Origin: DASQUK01 sp963813485
GTDB lineage: Bacteria > Actinomycetota > Acidimicrobiia > Acidimicrobiales > VFJN01
Direction: 5' to 3'
Length of the DNA: 64,000 bases
Assembly (NCBI GenBank): GCA_963813485.1
Contig: CAWEZE010000023.1
Coordinates: 77,859-141,858, forward strand
Positions 34,703 to 43,907 of the stretch are shown here, piece after piece (within the stretch, counting starts at the first letter, position 1; each line of letters starts with the position of its first letter). The position numbers were made by a program, and so were the translations under genes. Below the pieces are notes generated by a model. The model ran no database searches. It was not told the DNA's origin and saw only the letters and a list, made by a program, of their open reading frames with translations.

Positions 34703-36546
34703 GTGCCTCTGCCCTGCCGTTCGGCCTCGGCGATCGCCCAAGCGGCGTTCACCAGCCCGATGTGGCTGAACGCCTGCGGGAAGTTTCCGAGGAGCTCCCC
34801 GGTGTTGGCGTCGACCTCTTCCGACAGGAGGCCGACGTCGTTCACGAACGCGGCGGCGGCCTCGAAGGTCGTGCGGGCCCGGTCGAGGTCGCCGGCCAGC
34901 GCCTGGGCATGGGCCAGCCAGAACGTGCACAGGAGGAACGTGCCCTCCTCGCCCTCGAGGCCGTCGGCGGCGAGATAGCGGTAGACCAGTCCGCGCTCGT
35001 CGGTGAGGCGTGCCGCGGTGGCGGCGATCGTCGCCCGCATCCGAGGATCGTCGGCGGGGATGAACCCGACGATGGACATCATGAGGTTCGAGGCGTCGAG
35101 GTCGCCGCCGCCGAAGGACTGGGTGAACGCGCCGATCTCGTCGTTCCAGCCCCGGGTCATGATCGCGTCGGCGATCTCGTCGCGGGTCGCCTTCCACCGG
35201 TCGACACGGTCGAGCGCATCCAGACGGTCGGCGAGCGTGATCGCCCGGTCGAGCGCCACCCAGCACATCAGCTTGGAGTACAGGAAGTGGCGGGGTTCGC
35301 CCCGGATCTCCCAGATGCCCTGGTCCTTCTCCTGCCAGCAGGCAGCGGCGGTGTCGGCCAGGTCGGCGAGGAACCGGCGGGTGGCGGGCCCGAGCCGGTC
35401 GAGCTGCTCCGGCAGCCGGTGGGCGGCGTCGAGCAGCTCGCCGTACACGTCGAGCTGGCGCTGGTTCCACGCGCCATTGCCGATGCGCACCGGCGCGCTG
35501 CTCCGCCAACCGGACAGGTGGCCAAGCTCGCGCTCGGTCAGATCGTGCTCGCCCCCGATGCCGAACACGATCTGGAGGTCGGCGCCCTGGCGGACCTGCG
35601 ACGCCGCGGTGCCCGCCACGTAGTCGAAGAACTTGTCGGCCTCGTCGGGACAGGCGGCGACCCACAGCGCCTGGAGCGTGAACGACGCGTCGCGCACCCA
35701 CGCGTAGCGGTAGTCCCAGTTGCGCGAGCCGCCCGGAGCCTCGGGGAGCGACGTCGTGGGCGCGGCCACAATGGCGCCGGTGGGAAAGTAGGTCAGCCCG
35801 TACAGCAACCGGCCGCTCAGGTGTACGAGGTCGGCCCACGGGCCGTCGTAGCGCTGGTGGTGGCTCGACCAGGTGCGCCACGCCTCGGCAGTGTCGTCCA
35901 GCCGGTCGCGGACCTCCATCTGCGTCCAGAGGTGGGGCCGTTCCTCGGACGTGGTCCGGTGGTGCAGTGCGAAGGACAGCGCCTCGCCCGACCGGACCGT
36001 GAAACGGGCCCGGGCGGTGAACTCGTCGGTCTCGAGGGGCACCGGCGACGACAGCGCCAGCACATCGGCCCCACCCCGGGCGGTGACCCCGCCGTCGACC
36101 AGCTGCAGCACCGGCGAGACGAGCCCGTACTCGGGCCGCGGCGCGTAGGCCAGGTCCAGGTCCACCGACCCGGCGACACCGACCACCCGGCGCAGCACGG
36201 TGCCGACCGCGCCGGCGCCGAGGTCGTGACCCCGTTCGTTGCGACCGACCGCCAGCCCGTCGGTGAGCATCACCGAGCCCCCGGCCGTGGTGAACGTCGT
36301 CTCCAGCAGCAGGGTGTCGTCCACGTACCGGCGCGTTGTCTCGAACGGCGTCCCGTCGACGGGGCGGATCGACCAATGCCCGGCAGCGTCGTCGAGGATG
36401 CGCCCGAACACCGACGGGCCGTCGAAGCGAGGGAAGCACAGCCAGTCGATCGAGCCGCCCAAGCTCACCAGCGCCGCGGAACGGCAGTCGGATAGCAGCG
36501 CGTAGTCAGAGATGGGAAGTCGGCTCACTGGTGCACCCGCCCCCAT
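34699..36546 (-). CDS. GH15-family glucoamylase/trehalase
   Basis: The 615-residue protein matches the actinobacterial GH15 group. Landmarks are the N-terminal SLGGSIDWLCFPRFDGPS, the barrel-entry motif SRNWDYRYAWVRDASFTL, and an acidic catalytic candidate in QGIWEIRGEP. Mycobacterial homologues include phosphate-requiring trehalases, so the substrate may be trehalose or short alpha-glucans. There is no signal peptide, so it acts in the cytoplasm. The start could be the ATG 36546 or GTG 36528. It is translationally coupled to the ROK kinase that would use the glucose released. Confidence 0.88.
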   Translation of the reverse strand: MGAGAPVSRLPISDYALLSDCRSAALVSLGGSIDWLCFPRFDGPSVFGRILDDAAGHWSIRPVDGTPFETTRRYVDDTLLLETTFTTAGGSVMLTDGLAVGRNERGHDLGAGAVGTVLRRVVGVAGSVDLDLAYAPRPEYGLVSPVLQLVDGGVTARGGADVLALSSPVPLETDEFTARARFTVRSGEALSFALHHRTTSEERPHLWTQMEVRDRLDDTAEAWRTWSSHHQRYDGPWADLVHLSGRLLYGLTYFPTGAIVAAPTTSLPEAPGGSRNWDYRYAWVRDASFTLQALWVAACPDEADKFFDYVAGTAASQVRQGADLQIVFGIGGEHDLTERELGHLSGWRSSAPVRIGNGAWNQRQLDVYGELLDAAHRLPEQLDRLGPATRRFLADLADTAAACWQEKDQGIWEIRGEPRHFLYSKLMCWVALDRAITLADRLDALDRVDRWKATRDEIADAIMTRGWNDEIGAFTQSFGGGDLDASNLMMSIVGFIPADDPRMRATIAATAARLTDERGLVYRYLAADGLEGEEGTFLLCTFWLAHAQALAGDLDRARTTFEAAAAFVNDVGLLSEEVDANTGELLGNFPQAFSHIGLVNAAWAIAEAERQGRGT

Positions 36547-36619
36547 GATTCCCCATCTGTGGCCGATCGGTGAATCGATGCTCCGGTGGACGGACCAGGG
36601 GCATCGCTTGCCGGCAGGG

Positions 36620-37318
36620 CTAGTGGGTGGGCGCGACCTTCGTGAACTCGGTCTCGATGCCGGCTCGGAGGTCGGCCAGGAGAGCGGCGCGGGCCCGGTG
36701 CTTGCTGGCTGCGTGTGCGGATGCGTCGAGCGTCAGGAACGACGCCGCGACCTCCTGGGCGACGGGCACAACGGCGTCGGGGTCCACGAGCCGGTCGAGC
36801 AGACCCACCTCGACCGCCTCGCGCGGTGTGAACACCTCGGCCAGGCCCACCGCACGGTCCAAGCTCGAGGGTGAGAGCCGGTAACGGAGGATTGCGAGCG
36901 CCGGATACGGCATGGGCAGGCCGATAGCTACCTCGTTGGCCTGGAGTTTGAAGTCACCTGTGGCGCCGATCCGGTAGTCGCCCGAGCAGAGGAGGAACAG
37001 ACCCATGGCCACGGCGTGGCCGGTACAGGCCGCAACGATCGGGTGGGTAAAGCTCAAGAGACGCTCGGCCAGCTCGAACCCGCCCCGGAGCATGAGTCCG
37101 GCCTCTGCCCCACCGGCGCCGAGCACGCCGAGATCGAAGCCGCCCGAGAACCGACCCGGGCGTCCCGCGAGGACGACTGCGCCCACCGAGTCGGACTCGG
37201 CTAGATCGAACGCCGCGCCGAGTTCATCGAGCATTGCCGGCGAGAGCGCGTTGGCCTTGCCGTCGTCCATCGTGATCGTGGCGACGGCGGCTTCGACGGT
37301 GTAGCTGAGCAGGGTCAC
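36620..37318 (-). CDS. Enoyl-CoA hydratase/isomerase (crotonase) family protein
   Basis: This 232-residue crotonase starts with GTG at 37318, overlapping the upstream stop (GTGA). The fold is clear: VATITMDDGKANALS, the oxyanion-hole stretch GRPGRFSGGFDL, THPIVAACTGHAVAMGLFLLCSGDYRIG and the FTPREAVEVGLLDRLV tail. The typical catalytic glutamates of enoyl-CoA hydratase are not obvious, so it may be an isomerase or another crotonase. It acts on a CoA thioester in lipid or aromatic breakdown. Confidence 0.9.
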   Translation of the reverse strand: MTLLSYTVEAAVATITMDDGKANALSPAMLDELGAAFDLAESDSVGAVVLAGRPGRFSGGFDLGVLGAGGAEAGLMLRGGFELAERLLSFTHPIVAACTGHAVAMGLFLLCSGDYRIGATGDFKLQANEVAIGLPMPYPALAILRYRLSPSSLDRAVGLAEVFTPREAVEVGLLDRLVDPDAVVPVAQEVAASFLTLDASAHAASKHRARAALLADLRAGIETEFTKVAPTH

Positions 37319-37917
37319 GGTGTATCTCCAGGATCTGCGACCGATGGGGCTGAGGCGCGGGAGAGGACCGGCTTCGACTCCGCGCGGCGCGCGACGACTC
37401 TCAGTACCTCGCGACGAATCACGGCAGCGCCCGGGTGGACGAAGAACCAGTAGGCGGCAAAGGCCCTCCGCGTCCTCGGGTCCGTCGCTAGAACGCGGGT
37501 CTCGGTGCTCAGACGTGTGCCCGCCGGGATGGATTCGAGGCGAAACTCCATCCCGACCTTGATCCATCCGGGTTGCGACCAGGCTCGCAGAGCCGGGACG
37601 TCCAGGTCGGGCGGTGTCGATCCTCCCAGCAGGCGCCAAGCCTGGCTAAGGCCTGCTGAGATCACGAAGTGGGGTCGCTCGGAGACCAGCACCGGAATCG
37701 GCGTCACATCGTGAAAGGTGCGTCCGGCCAGCGGCCGATGCTTCCGGCCGGAGAGCCGGGCGGGTAGGAGTCTCACGGCCTCGAGCGCCCACCCCACGGG
37801 AAGCGCTGACATGGTGACTCCGTGCAGCTCGTCCCACACCACGCTCGGCGGGGCGCCAACGGCACGGGCGTGACACATCCGATGCTGCGGGTTCGGAATC
37901 ACGTCGTCGAGATTCAT
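37315..37917 (-). CDS. Hypothetical protein, SRPBCC/DUF2867-like
   Basis: The 200-residue protein begins MNLDDVIPNPQHRMCHARAV and shows an SRPBCC-like pattern: GAPPSVVWDELHGVTM helix, FHDVTPIPVLVSERPHFVISAG strands, and MEFRLESIPAGTRLSTETRVLATD near the end. It probably forms a hydrophobic ligand pocket. It is coupled by a GTGA overlap to the crotonase, so it may present or modify the same substrate class. Family assignment is tentative. Confidence 0.65.
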   Translation of the reverse strand: MNLDDVIPNPQHRMCHARAVGAPPSVVWDELHGVTMSALPVGWALEAVRLLPARLSGRKHRPLAGRTFHDVTPIPVLVSERPHFVISAGLSQAWRLLGGSTPPDLDVPALRAWSQPGWIKVGMEFRLESIPAGTRLSTETRVLATDPRTRRAFAAYWFFVHPGAAVIRREVLRVVARRAESKPVLSRASAPSVADPGDTP

Positions 37918-37994
37918 GGCTGGGCGTCATCGTCCGTCGCCTGTCGGGCGAGGCGCGACTCGATTGCCGATCGTAGGACTCGGCGAGCCGGGCC

Positions 37995-38201
37995 GTGGGG
38001 TCCCTGTTCGTCGGGCGGAGCGTCTCGAACCGCGACCAGGAGCGCCGATGGCGCGTCGAGCGGTTCTATCGTGAGGCGATCGCACATCTCGGCCGCACGC
38101 GCGTGCGTATGGAACTGGCCCGCGCGGATCTCGTCTACGGAGAGTGGCTGCGACGCGAGCACCGGCGCCTCGACGCGCGCGACGCTCCCGTCTCAACGTG
38201 A
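37995..38201 (+). pseudogene. Fragment of a LuxR-type STAND regulator (TPR part)
   Basis: The segment RFYREAIAHLGRTRVRMELARADLVYGEWLRREHRRLDARD closely resembles the region EALYQESIDRLQPTRLRLDL...YGEWLRRQRRRLDAR of the LuxR regulator at 45.8-48.5 kb, just before its HTH. Only about 45 residues remain and no start or HTH follows; the text breaks off into the peroxiredoxin-like gene. It is a remnant of a deleted regulator. Confidence 0.6.
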
Positions 38202-38214
38202 AAGGGCTCCCACC

Positions 38215-38808
38215 ATGCGCTCCGACATCGCACCCGGCGGCAGGTTCCCGGACTACGAGCTCCCCGATCACACGGACGTCTCCCGCAAGCTCAGCGAGCT
38301 GCAGGGCGACGATCCCCTGATCCTCACGCTCGCGCGCGGCCACTACTGCCCGAAGGAGCACCAGCAGCACCTCGAGCTCGCCGCGTTCTATCCCAAGATT
38401 GCCGTGGCCTACACCCAGATCGTCACGATCTCAACCGACGCCCATCACGAGCTCCAGGAGTTCCGCGCGTCGGTCGGCGCCCAGTGGACCTTCATGTCCG
38501 ACCCGGAGCGCATCATCCAGAAGGAGCTCGATATCCAGGAGTACACCGACCCCGAGCACGACCCGATGATCCCGCACACGCTCGTGCTGAAGCCCGGTCT
38601 CGTCATCCACAGCATCTACAACGGCTACTGGTTCTGGGGGCGTCCCTCGATCGATGACCTGCGCCACGACCTGAGGGCCGTCACGCGCGAGATCCGCCCC
38701 GACTGGGACCTCAGCGCCCCCGGGCTGCGCGACGCTTGGAACGCGGGCGACCTCTCGCCCTTCCATGGTTGGAACAAGCAGGCCCCTGCAAGCCCGAGCG
38801 TCGCATGA
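38215..38808 (+). CDS. Peroxiredoxin-like (AhpC/TSA thioredoxin-fold) protein
   Basis: This 197-residue thioredoxin-fold protein begins DIAPGGRFPDYELPDHTDV and has a single active-site-region cysteine, C45 in ARGHYCPKEHQQH, where redoxins carry CxxC or TxxC. VTISTDAHHELQEFRASVGAQWTFMSDPE and PHTLVLKPGLVIHSIYNGYWFWGRPS are typical of the redoxin family. It would be a 1-Cys peroxidase or thiol reductase. The ATG at 38215 has aaaggg upstream. It stands alone. Confidence 0.85.
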   Translation: MRSDIAPGGRFPDYELPDHTDVSRKLSELQGDDPLILTLARGHYCPKEHQQHLELAAFYPKIAVAYTQIVTISTDAHHELQEFRASVGAQWTFMSDPERIIQKELDIQEYTDPEHDPMIPHTLVLKPGLVIHSIYNGYWFWGRPSIDDLRHDLRAVTREIRPDWDLSAPGLRDAWNAGDLSPFHGWNKQAPASPSVA

Positions 38809-38896
38809 TGCGCGCGACCGATTGCTGACCCAAACGACATGAACCTCGACGCTGGGGCCGACTGGGGGTCGAAGCCAGCTCGAGCCTGATCGCGGC

Positions 38897-39943
38897 CTAG
38901 ACGGCGGGGATGACCTCGTCGTGGATCAGGTGCAGCTGTGTGTCGACGTCGGCCACCCCCTCGATGTCCATCCCGGTGAACGCCTTGACGAGGCTGCGGT
39001 CGGTGATCGCCAGGATCATGTGGTTCACGCCGGCCGGGGCGATCTCGTCGCGGATCTTCGCCGCACACTCGGCGGGCGAGCCCGACACCGACAGCCGCTC
39101 GGCCAGCTCCGGCGACGTCAGCTCGATCCCCTTGGCCAGGTCGCCGCCCGCGATGGCGTCGATGATCGGCTTCAGCTCGGCGGCGTCCACGCCGTTGCGC
39201 GCGAGCTGCTCGGCGGGCATCGACGAGGCGTAGATGCCGACCATCGCCCGCGCCGCGTCCTTCGCCTTTGCCGAGTCTGGGCCGGTGGCGAACACCACCC
39301 ACGCGCCGATGTCGAGCGCGTCGGCGTTCTTGCCGGCCCGCTCGGCGCCGATGCGGATGTGCTCGACGGCGAAGTCGTAGGCCCCCCGCGTGTAGCTGAG
39401 CGCGTGGTGGCAGCCGTCGGACAACTCACCGGCCGCCTCGAACGACTTCGGCCCGCGCATCGCCCCGATCATCAGCGGCACGCGCTCCTGCACCGGCCGG
39501 GCGAACGTGAACAGCCCGTCGTAGGTGAAGAACTCGCCTGAGAACGTGATCGCGCCGTCGTCGAGCAGCGTGCGGATGACGTGGTGCGCCTCCTTGGTGC
39601 GCGACAGCGGCCTGGTCGTCGTCCAGTCGATGCCGTACTGGGCGAGCAGCCCGAAGTTGCCGCTGGAGATCACCGCCTCGGCGCGCCCACCCGAGAGCTC
39701 GTCGAGGGTGGCGACGGACTGGGCGATCAACGTCGGCTCGCGCAGCACGACCGACGACAGGCTCGGGCCGAAGCGGATGTTCTCGGTCTGCGTCGCAGCG
39801 GCGGCGAACAGCAACCACATGTCCTTGTGCCACGTCTCGTCGGCGGCGTAGCAGGCGTGGAAGCCGAGCTCGTCGGCCAGCTTGATCGACGCAAGAGACT
39901 CCGCCAGCGGGTAGTCGGGCAAGAGGACGTAGCTGTACTTCAC
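38897..39943 (-). CDS. LLM class F420-dependent oxidoreductase
   Basis: The 348-residue LLM enzyme shows MKYSYVLLPDYPLAESLASIKLADELGF, ADETWHKDMWLLFAAAA, GPSLSSVVLREPTLIAQSVATLDELSGGRAEAVISSGN, and SYTRGAYDFAVEHIRIGAERAG. It resembles F420-dependent methylenetetrahydromethanopterin-reductase-like proteins of actinobacteria. It is the last of four genes with overlapping stops and starts (ATGA with the 111-residue protein), downstream of an FAD oxidase and an Fe-S protein, so it may share electrons or substrate with them. Confidence 0.9.
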   Translation of the reverse strand: MKYSYVLLPDYPLAESLASIKLADELGFHACYAADETWHKDMWLLFAAAATQTENIRFGPSLSSVVLREPTLIAQSVATLDELSGGRAEAVISSGNFGLLAQYGIDWTTTRPLSRTKEAHHVIRTLLDDGAITFSGEFFTYDGLFTFARPVQERVPLMIGAMRGPKSFEAAGELSDGCHHALSYTRGAYDFAVEHIRIGAERAGKNADALDIGAWVVFATGPDSAKAKDAARAMVGIYASSMPAEQLARNGVDAAELKPIIDAIAGGDLAKGIELTSPELAERLSVSGSPAECAAKIRDEIAPAGVNHMILAITDRSLVKAFTGMDIEGVADVDTQLHLIHDEVIPAV

Positions 39944-40275
39944 GGTGATCCTCCCTCACTCTGGCTCGCATCGGGTGCTTCGGTGGTTCCGGTGGGGGGT
40001 TCAGCGTCGAGCTCGGCGAGGAGCTCGGCGCCCGACACGACGCGCTCGGCGAAGTGGCGATGCATCCACGCCAGGTGGTCGTGACGGCTGTGCATGATCC
40101 GCAACGTGTCCCAGTTGGGGAACGTCTGCTGGAGCACCCACCGCTCCATCAGGCGGGGATCGACCTCGTAGACGTGCTCGAAGCGGGTGATCGCCACGTC
40201 GCTCGCCCGCGCCGCCGGCGGCGGCGTCATCTGCTCGGCGTGGCGGTAGCCGATCGGGCCGTTCGGGCCGGCCAT
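39940..40275 (-). CDS. Small hypothetical protein in the redox operon
   Basis: The 111-residue protein is conserved in position between the FAD oxidase and LLM genes, with TGATG and ATGA overlaps on both sides. It contains VAITRFEHVYEVDPRLMERWVLQQT and HSRHDHLAWMHRHFAERVVSG, histidine-rich helices that could bind a metal or cofactor. No family is recognised. The tight overlaps suggest a subunit or assembly factor of the oxidase-LLM system. Confidence 0.6.
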   Translation of the reverse strand: MAGPNGPIGYRHAEQMTPPPAARASDVAITRFEHVYEVDPRLMERWVLQQTFPNWDTLRIMHSRHDHLAWMHRHFAERVVSGAELLAELDAEPPTGTTEAPDASQSEGGSP

Positions 40276-41784
40276 CACCGACCACCTCCCTCATAGGCCC
40301 GGTCGAGGCCGTACTTGCCGGGGTTCATGATGTTGTTGGGGTCGAGCGCCCGCTTCACGTCGAGCATCACGCCGTAGCCGCGCCCGAGCTCCTCGGGCAC
40401 CAGATCGACCTCGCCCTCCCGGCACGACCCGTGGCAGGCGCTGATCGAGCCGCGGTAGCGCAGCGTCACCGCCGCGAGGTCCCGCTTGGCCTGCACCCAC
40501 AGCCGCCAGGCCTCGTCGCCGAGCTGCTGCTCCCAGATCCCGACGTCGATCTCGGTGAGGTAGTCGATGCCGGTCGCCCCGTTGGTGTAGGCGAACATCC
40601 CCCAGTCGTCGAAGACGTCGGTGCGCCGGCGCAGCTCGGTGACGATGGCGTGCCACTCCCGCGTGACGGCGGGCAGGTTGGTGTGAGCTGATCGAGGCGT
40701 CCTCGCAGTGCCAGCTCATCGGCACGACCTGACCCGAGCGGGTGCGACCGTGCAGCGGCGTCGCGTAGCGGTCGTGGCGCGCGGCCCAGTCGCCCTCGGA
40801 GATCTCGTCGCCGAGGTAGCGGCCGCCGTGCTCGCGGGCGATGCGCAAGAGGCGCTTGCCGCCGACGCGCACCTCGTCCTCCCAGCCGTACAGCGCCGTG
40901 CACACGAGCGCCTTCACGTCCGACGGCTGGGGGATGTAGGCCTCGTCGTCGCGGCGCAGGTAGGCGACCTTCCACTCGTCGAACAGCACCGCCCCGGCGA
41001 ACGTGGCGACCCCGGCGCGGGCGAGCGCGCCGACGCAGCGGTGGGCGGTGTCGTAGTCACTGAAGGCGAAGAACGGCGACAGCTCCGCCTCCGGCTTCGG
41101 GAACAGCTTGAGCGTCGCCCGGGTGGCGATCCCGAGCGTGCCCTGGTGACCCATGAACAGGTGCTTGAGCTGGTAGCCGCTCGAGCTGCGGGTGATGTTG
41201 CCGCCGATGCCGTCGCCGACGTGCATCACCTCGCCCGTCGGCAGGACGTGGTCGAAGCTGAGCACGAGGTCGCGGGTGTGCCCGTAGCGCGACCCGATCA
41301 GCGACCAGCCGCTCGTGCCGATCCGCCCCCCGACGAGCGAGCACGGGTACGACGCCGGGTTGTCCGGGTAGATCAGCCCGTGCGGGCCGAGGACCTCGTT
41401 GAGCTTGAGCATGTTGATGCCGACGCCGACGGTGCAGGTGCGGTTGTCGAGGTCGATCTCGTGGATCTGGTTCATCCGCTTGACGTCGACGAGGATCCCG
41501 TGACGAAGAGGCACGGCGCCGTCGGTCAGTCCCGTGCCGCCGTCGCGGGGCACAACCGGCACGCCCAGCTCGTTGGCGAGGCGGACGACGGCGACGACGT
41601 CGTCGGTCGACTCGGGCAGCACGACGACGTCGGGGACATGCTCGGACCACCGGTGCACCGGGAACGGTGCGGGCGTCCTCGCCCGGTTGAATCGGTCGGC
41701 CTTCGATGTCAGCACCTGGTCGGCGGGCAGGACGCCCTGCAGCCGGCTGACGAGGTGGTCGAGGGCGTCGGCGGTGAGGCTCAT
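40275..41784 (-). pseudogene. FAD-binding oxidase (GlcD/D-lactate dehydrogenase type), one frameshift
   Basis: From ATG 41784 (ATGA overlap with the Fe-S gene) the protein has a PCMH-type FAD domain (DVVVLPESTDDVVAVVRLANE, VPVVPRDGGTGLTDGAVP, HGLIYPDNPASYPCSLVGG, GHQGTLGIATRATLKLFPKP) and a GlcD-type cap. Near 40690 one extra base shifts the frame; the true C-terminus continues NLPAVTREWHAIVTELRR, GSISACHGSCREGE and LDPNNIMNPGKYGLD, ending at 40275. This is a 2-hydroxyacid dehydrogenase whose acceptor is likely the neighbouring Fe-S protein. Confidence 0.82.
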
Positions 41785-43119
41785 CGCTTGGCCGTGTCGC
41801 CGCCGACGACGATCCCCAGCGACTCGGCGAGCAGCTCGTGGAGGTCGACGACGTCGATGCTCGCCTCGGCGCCCGCCGCGGTCAGCGGTCGCTCGGACCA
41901 CGGGCAGGCGCTGACGAGCGTGTCGACGTCGAGCGTCGCGGCGTGCTCGATGCGCCGGGCGCTGATCGCAGCGGTCAGCTCCGGCTTCTCGATGGCCAGC
42001 CCGCCGCCGGCACCCGAGCAGTACGACCACTGGGTGACCCGGTCGACGTCGTGGAACGTGAGCCCGGGGATGGCCCGCAGGATCTCGCGCGGCTCGCGCC
42101 AGATCCCCTTGCGCTTGTTCAGCCGGCACGGGTCGTGGTACGTGACGGTGCGCTCGATCGGGACGTCGGGGCGCAGCCGGCCGTCGCCCAGCATCTCGGC
42201 GAACAGCTCGACGAGCGAGCACGACCTCGATGTCGAAATCGTCGCCGAAATAGCGCGGGTAGTCCTCGGTGAAGCTGATGTAGTCGTGGGGGTCGAGCAC
42301 GAGCACCCGGCGGGCGCCGGTGGCGCGCCAGTCGGCGAGGTTGTGCTCGGCGAAGCGGCGGGCCTGGTCGGTGTAGCCCATCTCGGCTGCCGGGCCGCCA
42401 CAGCACCACTGCTCTGCCATCAGCCCGAACTCGTAGCCGGCGCGCTGGAGGATCTGGGCCACCGCCCGCGGCACCGAGGTGCGGTAGAAAGCGGCCTCGC
42501 AGTCGACGAACAGGATCGACTCGCCGCCGATCGGCAGGTCGAGGCCGTCGGCCCAGTCGCGGACGTGCTCCTGGCTGACTGGCGTGTCGCCAAGCACGGG
42601 CTCGTGGGTGCGCTCGTCGGTCGACGCGTTCCAGCCCTGCCACGCACCCTGGTGGACGCCCTGGTCGACGGCGAGCGCGCGCATCGCCTTGACCACGTCG
42701 ACGGTGCGGGTGCGGAAGCGGTAGAAGTCCCCGGTGAACAGCGTGTTCGGGCAGCGCAGCTCGCACGCCCCGCACTGCGTGCAGTTGACGTAGTCGGCGG
42801 CCACGTCGGCGACGTCGAGGTGGCCGCGCTCCATCGCAACGACGTTGGCGTGGAACGCCGTCGGCGACCACGACTCGTTGCGTGTGACCTGCACGACCGG
42901 GCACACCTCGCGGCAGAACTTGTGGCCGGAGGAGAAGCAGTTGTAGGAGCCGTTGTGCCACTCGGCGAGGAACTGCGCCGTGCGGTTGTCGCGTCCCGGC
43001 AGCGTCGGCGGGGCGACCGCCACGGTGTCCGGCTGGGCGTCCCACGGCTCGCCGCCGTTGCCCGATCCCGGCGTGTACGGCTCGGCCAACGACCGTCCCC
43101 GGTCGTTCGTCTCCGTCAT
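41781..43119 (-). pseudogene. Fe-S (GlcF/HdrD-like) electron-transfer protein, one frameshift
   Basis: From ATG 43119 the protein has a ferredoxin-type cluster (NCTQCGACELRCPN, and another cysteine-rich stretch CFSSGHKFCREVCP) and two CCG-type domains: QWCCGGPAAEMGY and, after a +1 shift near 42225, TYHDPCRLNKR and YCSGAGGG. That is the layout of glycolate/lactate oxidase Fe-S subunits and heterodisulfide-reductase D. In the second domain the motif reads CSG in place of CCG. It would take electrons from the FAD subunit downstream. Confidence 0.82.
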
Positions 43120-43301
43120 GTGCTCCGAAACCCCTCGAGAGCAAGACGAGCCGACCGAGCGTCAGCCCGCGTCCGCCACGGTAGCCCGTCGGCAATGGCG
43201 GCGCGATGGCCTCCTACGGCCGTTCGACTCGGCACGTGCGGAACAGCGCCGCGGCGGTCTCCTGGTCGGCCGGCCTGGTCCGAAGCGGAGACCGGGACTG
43301 T

Positions 43302-43907
43302 CTAGTTGAGGTCGGGAAGGCGAATGAGGTTGGCGCCGGCGAGCGGAGCGCCGATCTGTTGCATCGCGCCGCCCGTGATCAGATCGCCCAGGTCGATGGT
43401 GAAGAAGCCCGCGTCCTGGAACAGTGCGCTTACCTCGGCCTTCGCATCCAGGTCGTCGCCTGAGAGGAAGAGCACGCGCTGGCCTCCCGCCTCGTGCGGA
43501 TCTGCGCCGAGCACGGCAGCGCCGAGCGTGTTCGCGGCCTTCACGACTGGTGCTCCGCCGACGAGGTCGGCGACGACCTCGCTCGACGTCCTCCCGTCGA
43601 GGTCGCTGGGGTCGAAGTCGTTCGTGGCGTCGACGACGATCTGGCCGTTCCATTGGAGTCCCGCGAGGGCGTCCGGGACGCTGGCCCACGGCACGGCGAT
43701 GACCACGATTCTCGCTGCTGCGGCGTCGGCCACCGTCCCCGCCGACGCGCCATCGCCCAGCGCCGCGACCACCGACGTCAGTGATTCGGGGCCACGGCTG
43801 TTGGCGACGACGACGGGGCGGCCGGCGCGCTGCGCGGTGCTTGCCATCGCCTGGCCGAGCCGGCCGGCGCCGAGGATTCCGACTGGAGTTTGGTCCGCTC
43901 GCTTCAT
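43302..43907 (-). CDS. NADPH-dependent F420-reductase-like protein
   Basis: This 201-residue Rossmann protein opens with VGILGAGRLGQAMASTAQRAG, the NADPH-binding GxGxxG, then VVVANSRGPESL, ARIVVIAVPWASVPDAL and GQIVVDATNDFDPSD, and PVVKAANTLGAAVLGADP. It belongs to the F420-dependent NADP oxidoreductase (NPD_F420) group, which passes hydride between NADPH and F420 or a related substrate. It overlaps the AlkA stop by one base (TGATG), as last gene of an MBL-AlkA operon. Confidence 0.82.
   Translation of the reverse strand: MKRADQTPVGILGAGRLGQAMASTAQRAGRPVVVANSRGPESLTSVVAALGDGASAGTVADAAAARIVVIAVPWASVPDALAGLQWNGQIVVDATNDFDPSDLDGRTSSEVVADLVGGAPVVKAANTLGAAVLGADPHEAGGQRVLFLSGDDLDAKAEVSALFQDAGFFTIDLGDLITGGAMQQIGAPLAGANLIRLPDLN

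Noticed and set aside
40291..43119. Single fused Fe-S/FAD protein of 942 residues
   Set aside because: The shared frame arises only because the Fe-S gene is frameshifted; the Fe-S C-terminus ends at 41781 in another frame and the FAD protein has its own ATG at 41784.
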